NCBI RefSeq assembly: GCF_026914265.1
Contig: NC_069135.1
Location: forward strand, 8,945,001 to 9,009,000
Direction of reading: 5' to 3'
DNA from: Mya arenaria
Lineage: Eukaryota; Mollusca; Bivalvia; Myida; Myidae
DNA: 64,000 bases
Position numbers and translations under genes: made by a program. Shown here piece after piece: positions 17,001 to 29,892 of this stretch. The notes beneath the pieces were generated by a model that was not told the DNA's origin, did not search any database, and was given only the letters and a program-made list of their open reading frames with translations. The first letter of the stretch is position 1. Every line of letters begins with the position of its first letter.

Positions 17001-19517
17001 TTGTAACGGATGGAAAACAAAATAATAACAGATACTACGTTAACTATTTTATAATTCAAAGGTATTAATACCCGCATGTTACTACCACAGGGACAGGGTG
17101 CGTTGTTATGTGACACCCCAGTAACCCCCACCCCTTATCAATTACCAAAAAGGCGAACATATTCCCCGACTTATAATAACTGTAACTAGCACTTTATCAC
17201 ATTAAATATATTTAGTACTAGTATTCTATAATCATCATTTGTAAGCCTAGGAATGTGTTTACCTTTTTGGTAATTGATAAGAGGGGGATATGGGTGACAA
17301 CGCCTCCTGCCCTGCTAAATACTGTTACTGCAGCTAAATATTCAGTACATTTTCGTTAAGAAAAAAGAACATTTCTCCTATTTAACTGTCAAAGAAGATA
17401 GGTAACCGTCAGGGTTATTATTTTAGTTACAATTATCATCGGCAAACTTAAAACGAATCAGAGCACTTCGGAAATTTATCACCGAAAACGGATTTAAAAA
17501 CGGTTTATAATGTCAGAATTCTTCGCATTAAGTACGGTGCAAGAAGATTTTAATTTAGCTGTTACTGAAGCGTTAGGAATCTTGATTATTTATGGAAAAA
17601 AAAAATCCACTTAGCTTGGACTCAATTTGAACGTAGAAACGCTACAATTTATTATTATTATTATTATTATAATGTTTTATTAATTTTACGAACTACTTTT
17701 ACTAATGCACCGGAATGGATCCGAGGCTCGTCGTATGGCGGAGATGACCGAAGTGGAATTAAAACAAAAACGCTATATATAAACAATACATTGGCTTAGG
17801 AAACTACCGAAAATATGTACTAAAAAAGATTAAAAAATGTCAGAACCAAACTCTGATGTCGGATAGATATTACAAATAAGGGTGCATGTGTACGTCGGGA
17901 AACCGGAAACAAACCTTGTTCTTGTATCATATTGGTAAATTAATTATTTCTCGAAAATAAGCAAAGCACATCATACCAAGCCCAACGTTCCTATGTGATA
18001 GCCTGTGGACTGTACAAGACTTGACACAGCTGATTGGCTGGAAATTGCAGTCACATGACCCTAAATCTACTCTCCATAAGGCCATGTTTAAGTCAGGGTG
18101 GTTGTGAGGTAGAATGATACAGTTGTTCTTGGCAGGATCATTCTGTAAACAGAAACAGTGTGACGTTATGCTATTCAATCTTTTAAGCGAAATGGTATTT
18201 AAAGAATTTCGAACAAAACCATAGCATTTTTCTTGTAATTGAAGATATAAGAACCATACAGTGAATTGTTGATTTATTTAAAAAAAAAGAATGATTGAAA
18301 CAAATTTCTTTTTGAAAATTACTCATATGATACCATCAAATAAGATTTGTTTTGTATTTACCTCTGACATCAAAGGAAGAACTACAAACGCGATCTGCCC
18401 ATCAGTGGTCTGTCCATCAGTTATCTGCTCATTATTGGCCGTCGGCCCATCAATTGTGTAGGTAAATCCAGTCAGGTACTTCCTTCCCCTGGATTCTGAA
18501 TATTATAAGACACGGTTATGTCGTTTAAATGTGAAAGTTATCCTACAAAACAGCATGAACTAGATACAAGCGGAAAGCAAGGCTCGTCTTTTTGTTCGTC
18601 GAAAAAGGCATTATTAAACTATAATGAATGGCAGTGTTACGGGCTTTTCAGCACTGTGCTTATTGAAGCTGGCAACATCTGTGAATATTTTGAATTATTT
18701 TAAATAACCAGTATTTAAGCTTTTGTACGCCGAAGCGCAAATCACAATACTTGGAGTTCGTTACTTCGGAAAAGAACACACAAATACGAGTGTTAACAAT
18801 GAAGGCAGATATTCTGACGAAGATAAAGGGTGTATGTGCCATCCAGACCTTAAACAACGTATTTTTGATAGTTGACCCAGTGAACAAATATAACCAACAT
18901 TTTAGTGCCGTCCACCACGAGGAAAATGTGAAAACTACTTACAATTGGTATTTTTTATATTTTATCTGGACACCTTATTGTCCATGTTGAAAGTAGTTTA
19001 TCCATTTCATTCATTTGTCATATTTTCCTAAATTCCTACCATTATTGTAGATAATTTGAACATGAACTTAATAGAGCATTTAAAGCGCCAGCATGTCCTG
19101 ATTCTGTGTATTTGTGTGTACGTGTGTGCGTGCGTGTGTGTGTGTGTACGTGTATGTGTGCGTGCGTGCGTGCGTGCGCGCGCCCGCGCGCGCGTGCGTG
19201 TTTGTACGTGTACGTGTTTTGTTGAATATTTAAGCCAATAGTCTAATTTTTTCTTAAGTTCTTAGATCATACCGTTTCATAAACATAGAATAAAATGTGC
19301 CTTCTAGATTGATAGCGACATCGGTCTTGTGACCCATGCATTATTTAACAGCATTCATATTTGAACTTGACTGGAAAAACAGACTATAAAATATGACATG
19401 TATCTAGAATACTCAAACTAGTATTTTTCTTCTTCTTCTTCTTATATTTGACACCCTTACCTAGTTTTATACCTAAAATGCCAAAATAAATTCGTACCAC
19501 TTTTCATGATATTGCTG

Positions 19518-19561
<44 letters not shown>

Positions 19562-20582
19562 AAATATCGACGATGCACTGTGGACAGCAGGAAATCACAA
19601 ACGCTTATCAATAGCACTTTACCCAAACTTACCTAAAAAGTCAAAATCGAACACCAAATCAGTAAAACTGATCATTTGTTTACGAATTAACTAGAAAAGT
19701 GAGTGAGCGCATAAACATTTAACGCCAATGCTTTACTTGTCCTTTAATAATTGTCTAGGTAAACTGCACTGACAATTTGGTGATCCATACCAGGAGCCAG
19801 CCCAGTCCAGGAGAGGTTTACAGCCAATGTCCAGTGGTCAACCTGCCACATGATGCCCTGGTACTGGACGCTGATTGTGGTTGATGAACTTTCATCTTCT
19901 GCCATCAGTGACCAGGGAGCAAGCTGCACATGCTTAAAACAGTGTGACATAAGCTTTTAAATCCTCGTATTTCGACTCATTGTTTTATTGTTCATATCAT
20001 ACAGCGAACTCAAGATATATTTTTCTACATCCGACACGACCTAGGTTAAAACTTAAAAAAAAGTTCTATTTATATTTGCAAAAAAGTATAGCCTTAAGAT
20101 TTCTCTAACATTTGACGTAGTGACCCAGTTTTGCCAAACTTTATCCATTTACAGTCGTGATATATATCTTATAAATATAAACATTCTGGCCAGGTTTGAA
20201 AATAAATTTTGATAAATAATTTTACCTAGTGAACTACGTTTGACCAATTACATGAGGTCACTTGTCAATATATGATGTGACTTACTTCAAAAGAAGCGCA
20301 ACCCATCCGTGAAGACAAACATTACCATAAAGTTTCATAGAGAAAGAAATTATACATTTGGCATTGATAAATGAAAAATGTGCATGTTAAGAAAAAAATC
20401 CAAGTGTTGTATTTATCTGAGTTTCGATAAATACTAGAAAAAGTTGTTATATTAAAAATCAAAATATAATAATATTCTAATGTTTTAGTGTTTAAATAAA
20501 TACACGTTTCAAAGAAAAACAACTTACATCCAAATCCTTCAGCTGTAAACACTTCTCAGCACATATTGGTCCATGGAGTTCA
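14031..20582 (-). CDS. Single-pass membrane receptor, IL-17-receptor-like ectodomain
   Basis: Minus-strand exons inferred from splice sites and reading frame: 20528-20582, 19791-19923, 18362-18495, 17977-18142, 16698-16963, 16319-16447, 14791-14946 (transmembrane) and 14031-14230 (tail and stop). Phases agree at every junction except 16698 to 16447, where a base is unaccounted for, so a small exon or border is missed. The first exons hold a cysteine-bearing stretch, then a fibronectin-III-like segment (VNLSWTGLAP, then KYLTGFTYTIDG). The exon at 16319-16447 has P, DC, R and a later C in the spacing seen just before the membrane in IL-17 receptors. The exon at 14791-14946 has a hydrophobic helix (YMILIGAFCLICAGTVCVWL) followed by basic residues, as in a type I receptor. 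No signal-peptide exon and no cytoplasmic SEFIR domain was found. The family assignment is tentative; a membrane receptor is well supported. Confidence 0.45.
15025..15388. mobile_element. Fold-back MITE, about 364 bp
   Basis: The element starts TTTAAAGCTGCACTCTC and ends with its exact reverse complement. The arms stay complementary with mismatches almost to the centre, where TAAACCGTTA / TAACGGTTTA face each other near 15193-15212. There is no coding capacity. Its ends include TTTAAA, so the target duplication cannot be separated from the terminal repeat. Confidence 0.75.
15440..15905. repeat. Degenerate tandem repeat, period about 130-165 bp
   Basis: Three to four diverged copies share words such as CAGCATGATATTT.GGAT.AGTG, AAGTCATCTC.GGTC and AAAACT.GGTCACT. 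The left border of the 6.9 kb duplication falls inside the last copy, at about 15906. Confidence 0.55.
17088..17314. mobile_element. Palindromic MITE with CAGGG ends (copy 1)
   Basis: About 227 bp inside a receptor intron. It starts CAGGGACAGG and ends CCTCCTGCCCTG. The inner arms are strongly complementary: CTTATCAATTACCAAAAAGG near 17139 pairs with its reverse complement near 17262. The total arm is about 78 bases with mismatches. No clear target duplication and no coding capacity. Confidence 0.65.
19104..19218. repeat. Alternating purine-pyrimidine TG/CG tract (copy 1)
   Basis: About 115 bp almost wholly of TG, CG and TA steps, including a run of CGCGCGC. It lies in a receptor intron. Such tracts favour left-handed Z-DNA and replicate unstably. 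Confidence 0.85.
19519..19558. repeat. (AT)n microsatellite (copy 1)
   Basis: About 40 bases of uninterrupted TA repeat in a receptor intron. Confidence 0.9.
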
Positions 20583-22369
20583 CTAATAACTAAATGCGCA
20601 ATGAGCATCACCCTTAACATTTCATCAAAACTTCAGAACCTTATGTAACATATCGTTTTATTATTGATAGAGTTATGTTGGTAAGCAGTAATACATCTTT
20701 TTACAGAAAATATTCAGGGTTATTGAGTCATTTTAAAATTGCGCAATTTCGGGATTAAAGAAAATTAAAGGGGTAGTATTCATGCAAAACATGCTTAAGA
20801 TGTTTACATCCTAAGCTCTTAACAAGAGCATTGCGAAGGGAACTCCAACGTTGGTCTGTTGTTGTTGTTGTTTTAGTCTAAAAGAGGGGAAAAACTTGAC
20901 ATTAAAACCAAAGGTTAGATAGGCTCGATACATGCGAGCAGTATCTCTCGCAACATGAATATCGATGGCCTCACTTCCACATATCGAAGCTACAAAATCA
21001 CATGTTTTCAGTAGGCTTTTAGTATTTAATCTTTGGTAACACATTTTTAATAAAAAAAAATGCCGAATTTACATTTTTGTAGTAACAATTTCTCGGCACT
21101 TTTGCTTCTCTGTGAAATGTCAAATCATTACTCGACATTTTGAACACATGATGCAACATCATTTTCTCATTGGACTATTTACTCGGCATTTTGCATTTAG
21201 ATGCGGCTCGCCTTTATGATTTTAGTTATCTAAAAAAATCCGAAACAGAACGAAATGCAGCTTCGGCATTTTGAAGTGACGCCATCGATATGTAATTACA
21301 TTTGAATATCCTGAACGGTTTAAGCTATGGTAAATAGTATTTCTTTCGTACGGCAACGCCGAAAACGACACAAAAGACAATAACAATTCGGGTTTTCTAT
21401 GAAAAACAAACAGTGGTCGAATGCACGTGTCACAGTATTCATGAAATGATTGTTTTATGGAACACTAGGTGACATAACTATGAACATTCGAGTGCTTAAT
21501 AAATAAATAAAAACAAATAAATATGTTTTCTTTGTTAATATATTTATCTACTTAGTGATTAATATATTTTACTATTTTAGCATACTTTTAGAATTGCTAC
21601 TCACAAAGTCTTACAGTCCCTTTGAGAAATCATAGACCATGTCCAAGGGTATCCAAGCAACACCTAGTCACTGGTTCAGATCGTTGAGCACAGCGCAGAT
21701 AAAAAAGTGGCGATAACAATTTACGATGTAAAACATTAAGATCACAGTTTAAACACCACATTCAAATATCTTCAGTGAAAATTATGTTTGTGAAAATGTC
21801 TTGTTTAAGTTGTTTTACTTGACTAGTCAATGATACAATATCACATGAAGTCTCATCTGAGCTTAAGCTGTTTTTGGATCAAATAAAAAAGAAATATCAA
21901 TTTTGCAATCTTTCATTTTTCATGAAGAATGTTAAAACATTAAACCTTATTTTCAAAATTCATTCAAGCCTTGCGATAAATCTCATAAACTTCTTTGATA
22001 CAAATGTCATACAAAATTCAATTTTCTAAATATATTAAGGCTTTGTTTAAAAATATCAGCCACAGAGTGTGTATACTTAAATTTTCATCTCTTGCTAAAA
22101 CAGTGTGTTTGAATCTATGAGCATTTTTCGTAAAGGTTCATTTTACTTAGGTCTGAACAAAGCTAAAGTTAGCAGAATTGCTATTCGTATATATGCATAT
22201 TGTCCAGGGGCCGTACCAGAGTTGGGCGTTATAGGCGTGCATGTCGCGGCAAATAAAGGCGTTCACCCCCCCCCCCCCCTTCCCCCGCCCATGAACCCCG
22301 ATGTGACGAAACCGGGGTTTTTAATGATTGACAAGAGATTCAGTTTCAACTGATTTCTTCTATTTTTGT

Positions 22370-22851
22370 AACAGAGACCTTGACCTTGAAATTTCGTCAC
22401 AGTACGTCAACCATAACTAAAGTTATTTAGTACCAACTGGTGATCAATTTCTAGTTACAGTGACCTTGACCCTAGGGGGCCAAAAGGCAATCCAAAGAAA
22501 GGTCTCCATAAACTTGTCTTATATACCAAGTTTGGTCACACAATGTCAACCACTACATAAGGTATTGAATACTATCCATTTTTCCATTTTTAGCAACAGT
22601 GACTTTGACCATAACTCTTTGGGCCAAAAACATAATCTCATAAAAGGTCTCTGGAAAAATCTTCATATACACTAAGTTTGGTCGCAATATGTCGACCCTT
22701 ACTTAAGTTATTCAATACTAACCATTTTTCTATAAATAGTAACTTTGACCTTGATCCTAGAGGCCTCAAAAGCAATCCCATGAAAGATCTCCATAAACTC
22801 TTCCAATATACCAAGTCTGGTCACTATATGTCAAACCTAGCTAAAATTATT
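22370..22851. repeat. Degenerate tandem repeat, period about 143 bp (copy 1)
   Basis: Diverged copies carry the words GTGACCTTGACC, GGGCCAAAA, AAAGGTCTCCATAAAC and AAGTTTGGTC. The T(G/T)ACC words recur near 22461, 22604 and 22747. The right edge of the duplicated unit falls in it. The counterpart in copy 2 is about 29317-29794. Confidence 0.6.
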
Positions 22852-23264
22852 GAAACTGAGCTCAGCATGAAATTTAGGACCAGTATGAAAATAAGTCATC
22901 TCGGGTCAGAATTTAGTTCGGACCAATGAAAATAGTGGTCCTCTCGAGGTAAACACAAACATACACATACAAATAATTTGGGGTATGTTAGGAAAGTCCT
23001 GCTGTGAAACAACACTTATTAAAAGTACAATACGCATATAAAGTACAATACGCATATAAAGTACAATACGCATTACGCATATAAAAAACAATACGCATAT
23101 AATCAAGTTTCAATGTTTACCCACATACGATAGCTACGTGGCATCAATTTCCCCAGCTAGAAACTGCGCGAAATTGTCGCTGATAACGTTTAACCTGTAC
23201 ACACATCATATTTTTTTTCAACATTAGAGTCAAATGTGTTAAACATAATAATGCATTAGAATAC

Positions 23265-26200
23265 CTGGGTCATGATAGTCAGTTGTGTGTATCCGGTGCG
23301 TGAGGTCGGTCTCATAGTCGAGGAAATGATCCTGTCCACACCGCATGGTCACCTGACGGGAACAATCGTGAACAGGATAAACGAAATCACTGTCTGACGG
23401 ACGAACATGCATATTCCAATTACTTTTTTATATATATATATAACATATATAATTAACGTAATTATGGCGTTACTAAATTACATTACTTAGAAAAAATTGC
23501 CATATGACGTACAAAAAACTTTTTCTCTACTGTCAATATAAGCCAATATTATTGCCCTCATAAGAATATCCTTATAACCTTGCTTTACAGTTCAAGAAAT
23601 GATCTTAAAGTAATGAAAAAATACTAAATAATCTGATTCTTACCTTCGCATAGAAGTCAGTACCCCTGACACTATTCAACCTTGTAAGGACGCTGAATTC
23701 TCCATTGACAACCCGGTCAACTGAATGCTCCACGAGGGGTTTAACACTGGCAACCATGGCATCGTCAAACACGGCAACACTGACATGGGAGTAGGGGTTG
23801 ATATTCTGGGCACGAATGTGAAATTCTACAACTTCCCTTGAGATCAAAAGTGCACGGAAATACATGCGGACCCTTTGCTTGTTTTGTCTGAGCCAAACAT
23901 GGCATGCATCTGTCAAACACATTTAGCTGAACAGAATATGTTTTTATTGTAACGGATGGAAAACAAAATAATAACAGATACTACGTTAACTATTTTATAA
24001 TTCAAAGGTATTAATACCCGCATGTTACTACCACAGGGACAGGGTGCGTTGTTATGTGACACCCCAGTAACCCCCACCCCTTATCAATTACCAAAAAGGC
24101 GAACATATTCCCCGACTTATAATAACTGTAACTAGCACTTTATCACATTAAATATATTTAGTACTAGTATTCTATAATCATCATTTGTAAGCCTAGGAAT
24201 GTGTTTACCTTTTTGGTAATTGATAAGAGGGGGATATGGGTGACAACGCCTCCTGCCCTGCTAAATACTGTTACTGCAGCTAAATATTCAGTACATTTTC
24301 GTTAAGAAAAAAGAACATTTCTCCTATTTAACTGTCAAAGAAGATAGGTAACCGTCAGGGTTATTATTTTAGTTACAATTATCATCGGCAAACTTAAAAC
24401 GAATCAGAGCACTTCGGAAATTTATCACCGAAAACGGATTTAAAAACGGTTTATAATGTCAGAATTCTTCGCATTAAGTACGGTGCAAGAAGATTTTAAT
24501 TTAGCTGTTACTGAAGCGTTAGGAATCTTGATTATTTATGGAAAAAAAAAATCCACTTAGCTTGGACTCAATTTGAACGTAGAAACGCTACAATTTATTA
24601 TTATTATTATTATTATAATGTTTTATTAATTTTACGAACTACTTTTACTAATGCACCGGAATGGATCCGAGGCTCGTCGTATGGCGGAGATGACCGAAGT
24701 GGAATTAAAACAAAAACGCTATATATAAACAATACATTGGCTTAGGAAACTACCGAAAATATGTACTAAAAAAGATTAAAAAATGTCAGAACCAAACTCT
24801 GATGTCGGATAGATATTACAAATAAGGGTGCATGTGTACGTCGGGAAACCGGAAACAAACCTTGTTCTTGTATCATATTGGTAAATTAATTATTTCTCGA
24901 AAATAAGCAAAGCACATCATACCAAGCCCAACGTTCCTATGTGATAGCCTGTGGACTGTACAAGACTTGACACAGCTGATTGGCTGGAAATTGCAGTCAC
25001 ATGACCCTAAATCTACTCTCCATAAGGCCATGTTTAAGTCAGGGTGGTTGTGAGGTAGAATGATACAGTTGTTCTTGGCAGGATCATTCTGTAAACAGAA
25101 ACAGTGTGACGTTATGCTATTCAATCTTTTAAGCGAAATGGTATTTAAAGAATTTCGAACAAAACCATAGCATTTTTCTTGTAATTGAAGATATAAGAAC
25201 CATACAGTGAATTGTTGATTTATTTAAAAAAAAAGAATGATTGAAACAAATTTCTTTTTGAAAATTACTCATATGATACCATCAAATAAGATTTGTTTTG
25301 TATTTACCTCTGACATCAAAGGAAGAACTACAAACGCGATCTGCCCATCAGTGGTCTGTCCATCAGTTATCTGCTCATTATTGGCCGTCGGCCCATCAAT
25401 TGTGTAGGTAAATCCAGTCAGGTACTTCCTTCCCCTGGATTCTGAATATTATAAGACACGGTTATGTCGTTTAAATGTGAAAGTTATCCTACAAAACAGC
25501 ATGAACTAGATACAAGCGGAAAGCAAGGCTCGTCTTTTTGTTCGTCGAAAAAGGCATTATTAAACTATAATGAATGGCAGTGTTACGGGCTTTTCAGCAC
25601 TGTGCTTATTGAAGCTGGCAACATCTGTGAATATTTTGAATTATTTTAAATAACCAGTATTTAAGCTTTTGTACGCCGAAGCGCAAATCACAATACTTGG
25701 AGTTCGTTACTTCGGAAAAGAACACACAAATACGAGTGTTAACAATGAAGGCAGATATTCTGACGAAGATAAAGGGTGTATGTGCCATCCAGACCTTAAA
25801 CAACGTATTTTTGATAGTTGACCCAGTGAACAAATATAACCAACATTTTAGTGCCGTCCACCACGAGGAAAATGTGAAAACTACTTACAATTGGTATTTT
25901 TTATATTTTATCTGGACACCTTATTGTCCATGTTGAAAGTAGTTTATCCATTTCATTCATTTGTCATATTTTCCTAAATTCCTACCATTATTGTAGATAA
26001 TTTGAACATGAACTTAATAGAGCATTTAAAGCGCCAGCATGTCCTGATTCTGTGTATTTGTGTGTACGTGTGTGCGTGCGTGTGTGTGTGTGTACGTGTA
26101 TGTGTGCGTGCGTGCGTGCGTGCGCGCGCCCGCGCGCGCGTGCGTGTTTGTACGTGTACGTGTTTTGTTGAATATTTAAGCCAATAGTCTAATTTTTTCT

Positions 26201-26463
26201 TAAGTTCTTAGATCATACCGTTTCATAAACATAGAATAAAATGTGCCTTCTAGATTGATAGCGACATCGGTCTTGTGACCCATGCATTATTTAACAGCAT
26301 TCATATTTGAACTTGACTGGAAAAACAGACTATAAAATATGACATGTATCTAGAATACTCAAACTAGTATTTTTCTTCTTCTTCTTCTTATATTTGACAC
26401 CCTTACCTAGTTTTATACCTAAAATGCCAAAATAAATTCGTACCACTTTTCATGATATTGCTG

Positions 26464-26507
<44 letters not shown>

Positions 26508-27528
26508 AAATATCGACGATGCACTGTGGACAGCAGGAAATCACAAACGCTTATCAATAGCACTTTACCCAAACTTACCTAAAAAGTCAAAATCGAACAC
26601 CAAATCAGTAAAACTGATCATTTGTTTACGAATTAACTAGAAAAGTGAGTGAGCGCATAAACATTTAACGCCAATGCTTTACTTGTCCTTTAATAATTGT
26701 CTAGGTAAACTGCACTGACAATTTGGTGATCCATACCAGGAGCCAGCCCAGTCCAGGAGAGGTTTACAGCCAATGTCCAGTGGTCAACCTGCCACATGAT
26801 GCCCTGGTACTGGACGCTGATTGTGGTTGATGAACTTTCATCTTCTGCCATCAGTGACCAGGGAGCAAGCTGCACATGCTTAAAACAGTGTGACATAAGC
26901 TTTTAAATCCTCGTATTTCGACTCATTGTTTTATTGTTCATATCATACAGCGAACTCAAGATATATTTTTCTACATCCGACACGACCTAGGTTAAAACTT
27001 AAAAAAAAGTTCTATTTATATTTGCAAAAAAGTATAGCCTTAAGATTTCTCTAACATTTGACGTAGTGACCCAGTTTTGCCAAACTTTATCCATTTACAG
27101 TCGTGATATATATCTTATAAATATAAACATTCTGGCCAGGTTTGAAAATAAATTTTGATAAATAATTTTACCTAGTGAACTACGTTTGACCAATTACATG
27201 AGGTCACTTGTCAATATATGATGTGACTTACTTCAAAAGAAGCGCAACCCATCCGTGAAGACAAACATTACCATAAAGTTTCATAGAGAAAGAAATTATA
27301 CATTTGGCATTGATAAATGAAAAATGTGCATGTTAAGAAAAAAATCCAAGTGTTGTATTTATCTGAGTTTCGATAAATACTAGAAAAAGTTGTTATATTA
27401 AAAATCAAAATATAATAATATTCTAATGTTTTAGTGTTTAAATAAATACACGTTTCAAAGAAAAACAACTTACATCCAAATCCTTCAGCTGTAAACACTT
27501 CTCAGCACATATTGGTCCATGGAGTTCA
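23265..27528 (-). CDS. Second copy of the receptor ectodomain exons
   Basis: All six ectodomain exons recur 6,946 bases to the right with the same borders: 27474-27528, 26737-26869, 25308-25441, 24923-25088, 23644-23909 and 23265-23393. Reading frames, including the 105- and 83-residue open stretches over two of the exons, are identical to the first copy. This copy has no transmembrane or tail exon of its own, since those sit outside the duplicated unit. It lies upstream of the first copy in the direction of transcription. Splicing the end of this copy (one spare base) onto the first exon of the next copy (one leading base) breaks the frame, so a simple doubled ectodomain is not encoded. It may be an assembly artefact. 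Confidence 0.4.
24034..24260. mobile_element. Palindromic MITE with CAGGG ends (copy 2)
   Basis: Exact counterpart of the element at 17088-17314, carried along by the 6.9 kb duplication rather than inserted independently. Confidence 0.65.
26050..26164. repeat. Alternating purine-pyrimidine TG/CG tract (copy 2)
   Basis: Same tract 6,946 bases downstream, with the same length and the same internal interruptions as copy 1. Confidence 0.85.
26465..26504. repeat. (AT)n microsatellite (copy 2)
   Basis: Counterpart of the tract at 19519-19558, with the same number of repeats. Confidence 0.9.
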
Positions 27529-29892
27529 CTAATAACTAAATGCGCAATGAGCATCACCCTTAACATTTCATCAAAACTTCAGAACCTTATGTAACATATC
27601 GTTTTATTATTGATAGAGTTATGTTGGTAAGCAGTAATACATCTTTTTACAGAAAATATTCAGGGTTATTGAGTCATTTTAAAATTGCGCAATTTCGGGA
27701 TTAAAGAAAATTAAAGGGGTAGTATTCATGCAAAACATGCTTAAGATGTTTACATCCTAAGCTCTTAACAAGAGCATTGCGAAGGGAACTCCAACGTTGG
27801 TCTGTTGTTGTTGTTGTTTTAGTCTAAAAGAGGGGAAAAACTTGACATTAAAACCAAAGGTTAGATAGGCTCGATACATGCGAGCAGTATCTCTCGCAAC
27901 ATGAATATCGATGGCCTCACTTCCACATATCGAAGCTACAAAATCACATGTTTTCAGTAGGCTTTTAGTATTTAATCTTTGGTAACACATTTTTAATAAA
28001 AAAAAAATGCCGAATTTACATTTTTGTAGTAACAATTTCTCGGCACTTTTGCTTCTCTGTGAAATGTCAAATCATTACTCGACATTTTGAACACATGATG
28101 CAACATCATTTTCTCATTGGACTATTTACTCGGCATTTTGCATTTAGATGCGGCTCGCCTTTATGATTTTAGTTATCTAAAAAAATCCGAAACAGAACGA
28201 AATGCAGCTTCGGCATTTTGAAGTGACGCCATCGATATGTAATTACATTTGAATATCCTGAACGGTTTAAGCTATGGTAAATAGTATTTCTTTCGTACGG
28301 CAACGCCGAAAACGACACAAAAGACAATAACAATTCGGGTTTTCTATGAAAAACAAACAGTGGTCGAATGCACGTGTCACAGTATTCATGAAATGATTGT
28401 TTTATGGAACACTAGGTGACATAACTATGAACATTCGAGTGCTTAATAAATAAATAAAAACAAATAAATATGTTTTCTTTGTTAATATATTTATCTACTT
28501 AGTGATTAATATATTTTACTATTTTAGCATACTTTTAGAATTGCTACTCACAAAGTCTTACAGTCCCTTTGAGAAATCATAGACCATGTCCAAGGGTATC
28601 CAAGCAACACCTAGTCACTGGTTCAGATCGTTGAGCACAGCGCAGATAAAAAAGTGGCGATAACAATTTACGATGTAAAACATTAAGATCACAGTTTAAA
28701 CACCACATTCAAATATCTTCAGTGAAAATTATGTTTGTGAAAATGTCTTGTTTAAGTTGTTTTACTTGACTAGTCAATGATACAATATCACATGAAGTCT
28801 CATCTGAGCTTAAGCTGTTTTTGGATCAAATAAAAAAGAAATATCAATTTTGCAATCTTTCATTTTTCATGAAGAATGTTAAAACATTAAACCTTATTTT
28901 CAAAATTCATTCAAGCCTTGCGATAAATCTCATAAACTTCTTTGATACAAATGTCATACAAAATTCAATTTTCTAAATATATTAAGGCTTTGTTTAAAAA
29001 TATCAGCCACAGAGTGTGTATACTTAAATTTTCATCTCTTGCTAAAACAGTGTGTTTGAATCTATGAGCATTTTTCGTAAAGGTTCATTTTACTTAGGTC
29101 TGAACAAAGCTAAAGTTAGCAGAATTGCTATTCGTATATATGCATATTGTCCAGGGGCCGTACCAGAGTTGGGCGTTATAGGCGTGCATGTCGCGGCAAA
29201 TAAAGGCGTTCACCCCCCCCCCTTCCCCCGCCCATGAACCCCGATGTGACGAAACCGGGGTTTTTAATGATTGACAAGAGATTCAGTTTCAACTGATTTC
29301 TTCTATTTTTGTAACAGAGACCTTGACCTTGAAATTTCGTCACAGTACGTCAACCATAACTAAAGTTATTTAGTACCAACTGGTGATCAATTTCTAGTTA
29401 CAGTGACCTTGACCCTAGGGGGCCAAAAGGCAATCCAAAGAAAGGTCTCCATAAACTTGTCTTATATACCAAGTTTGGTCACACAATGTCAACCACTACA
29501 TAAGGTATTGAATACTATCCATTTTTCCATTTTTAGCAACAGTGACTTTGACCATAACTCTTTGGGCCAAAAACATAATCTCATAAAAGGTCTCTGGAAA
29601 AATCTTCATATACACTAAGTTTGGTCGCAATATGTCGACCCTTACTTAAGTTATTCAATACTAACCATTTTTCTATAAATAGTAACTTTGACCTTGATCC
29701 TAGAGGCCTCAAAAGCAATCCCATGAAAGATCTCCATAAACTCTTCCAATATACCAAGTCTGGTCACTATATGTCAAACCTAGCTAAAATTATTTGATAC
29801 ATAAGGTGACTTTGTCGCTGCCCATTCACCCTGCCCGAACAAAAACACAGGTCATTCTAATAAATAGTTTTCCCTTTGTGAAAACCTGGTTG

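Larger units (their letters stand above)
15906..22851. repeat. 6.9 kb direct tandem duplication, copy 1
   Basis: 6,946 bp. Sequence, microsatellites and exon borders match copy 2 base for base wherever I compared them. The differences seen are one extra A in a poly-A run in copy 2 (near 28003) and about four fewer C in its poly-C run (22266-22279 against 29213-29222). Besides six receptor exons it holds a fold-back element, a TG/CG tract, an AT tract and, at its right end, a tandem repeat. Confidence 0.95.
22852..29794. repeat. 6.9 kb direct tandem duplication, copy 2
   Basis: 6,943 bp, directly adjoining copy 1. The left junction reads ATTATT then GAAACTGAG. The right end reads ATTATT then TGATACATAAGG, which is unique sequence. 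Left and right flanks share no long homology at the break, so unequal crossing-over between long repeats is not obvious. Confidence 0.95.

Noticed and set aside
20811..21044. Minus-strand frame of 77 codons with a Gln run, present in both duplication copies.
   Set aside because: The Gln run comes from a (GTT)n microsatellite. No splice borders fit the receptor phases and there is no family similarity that I recognise.
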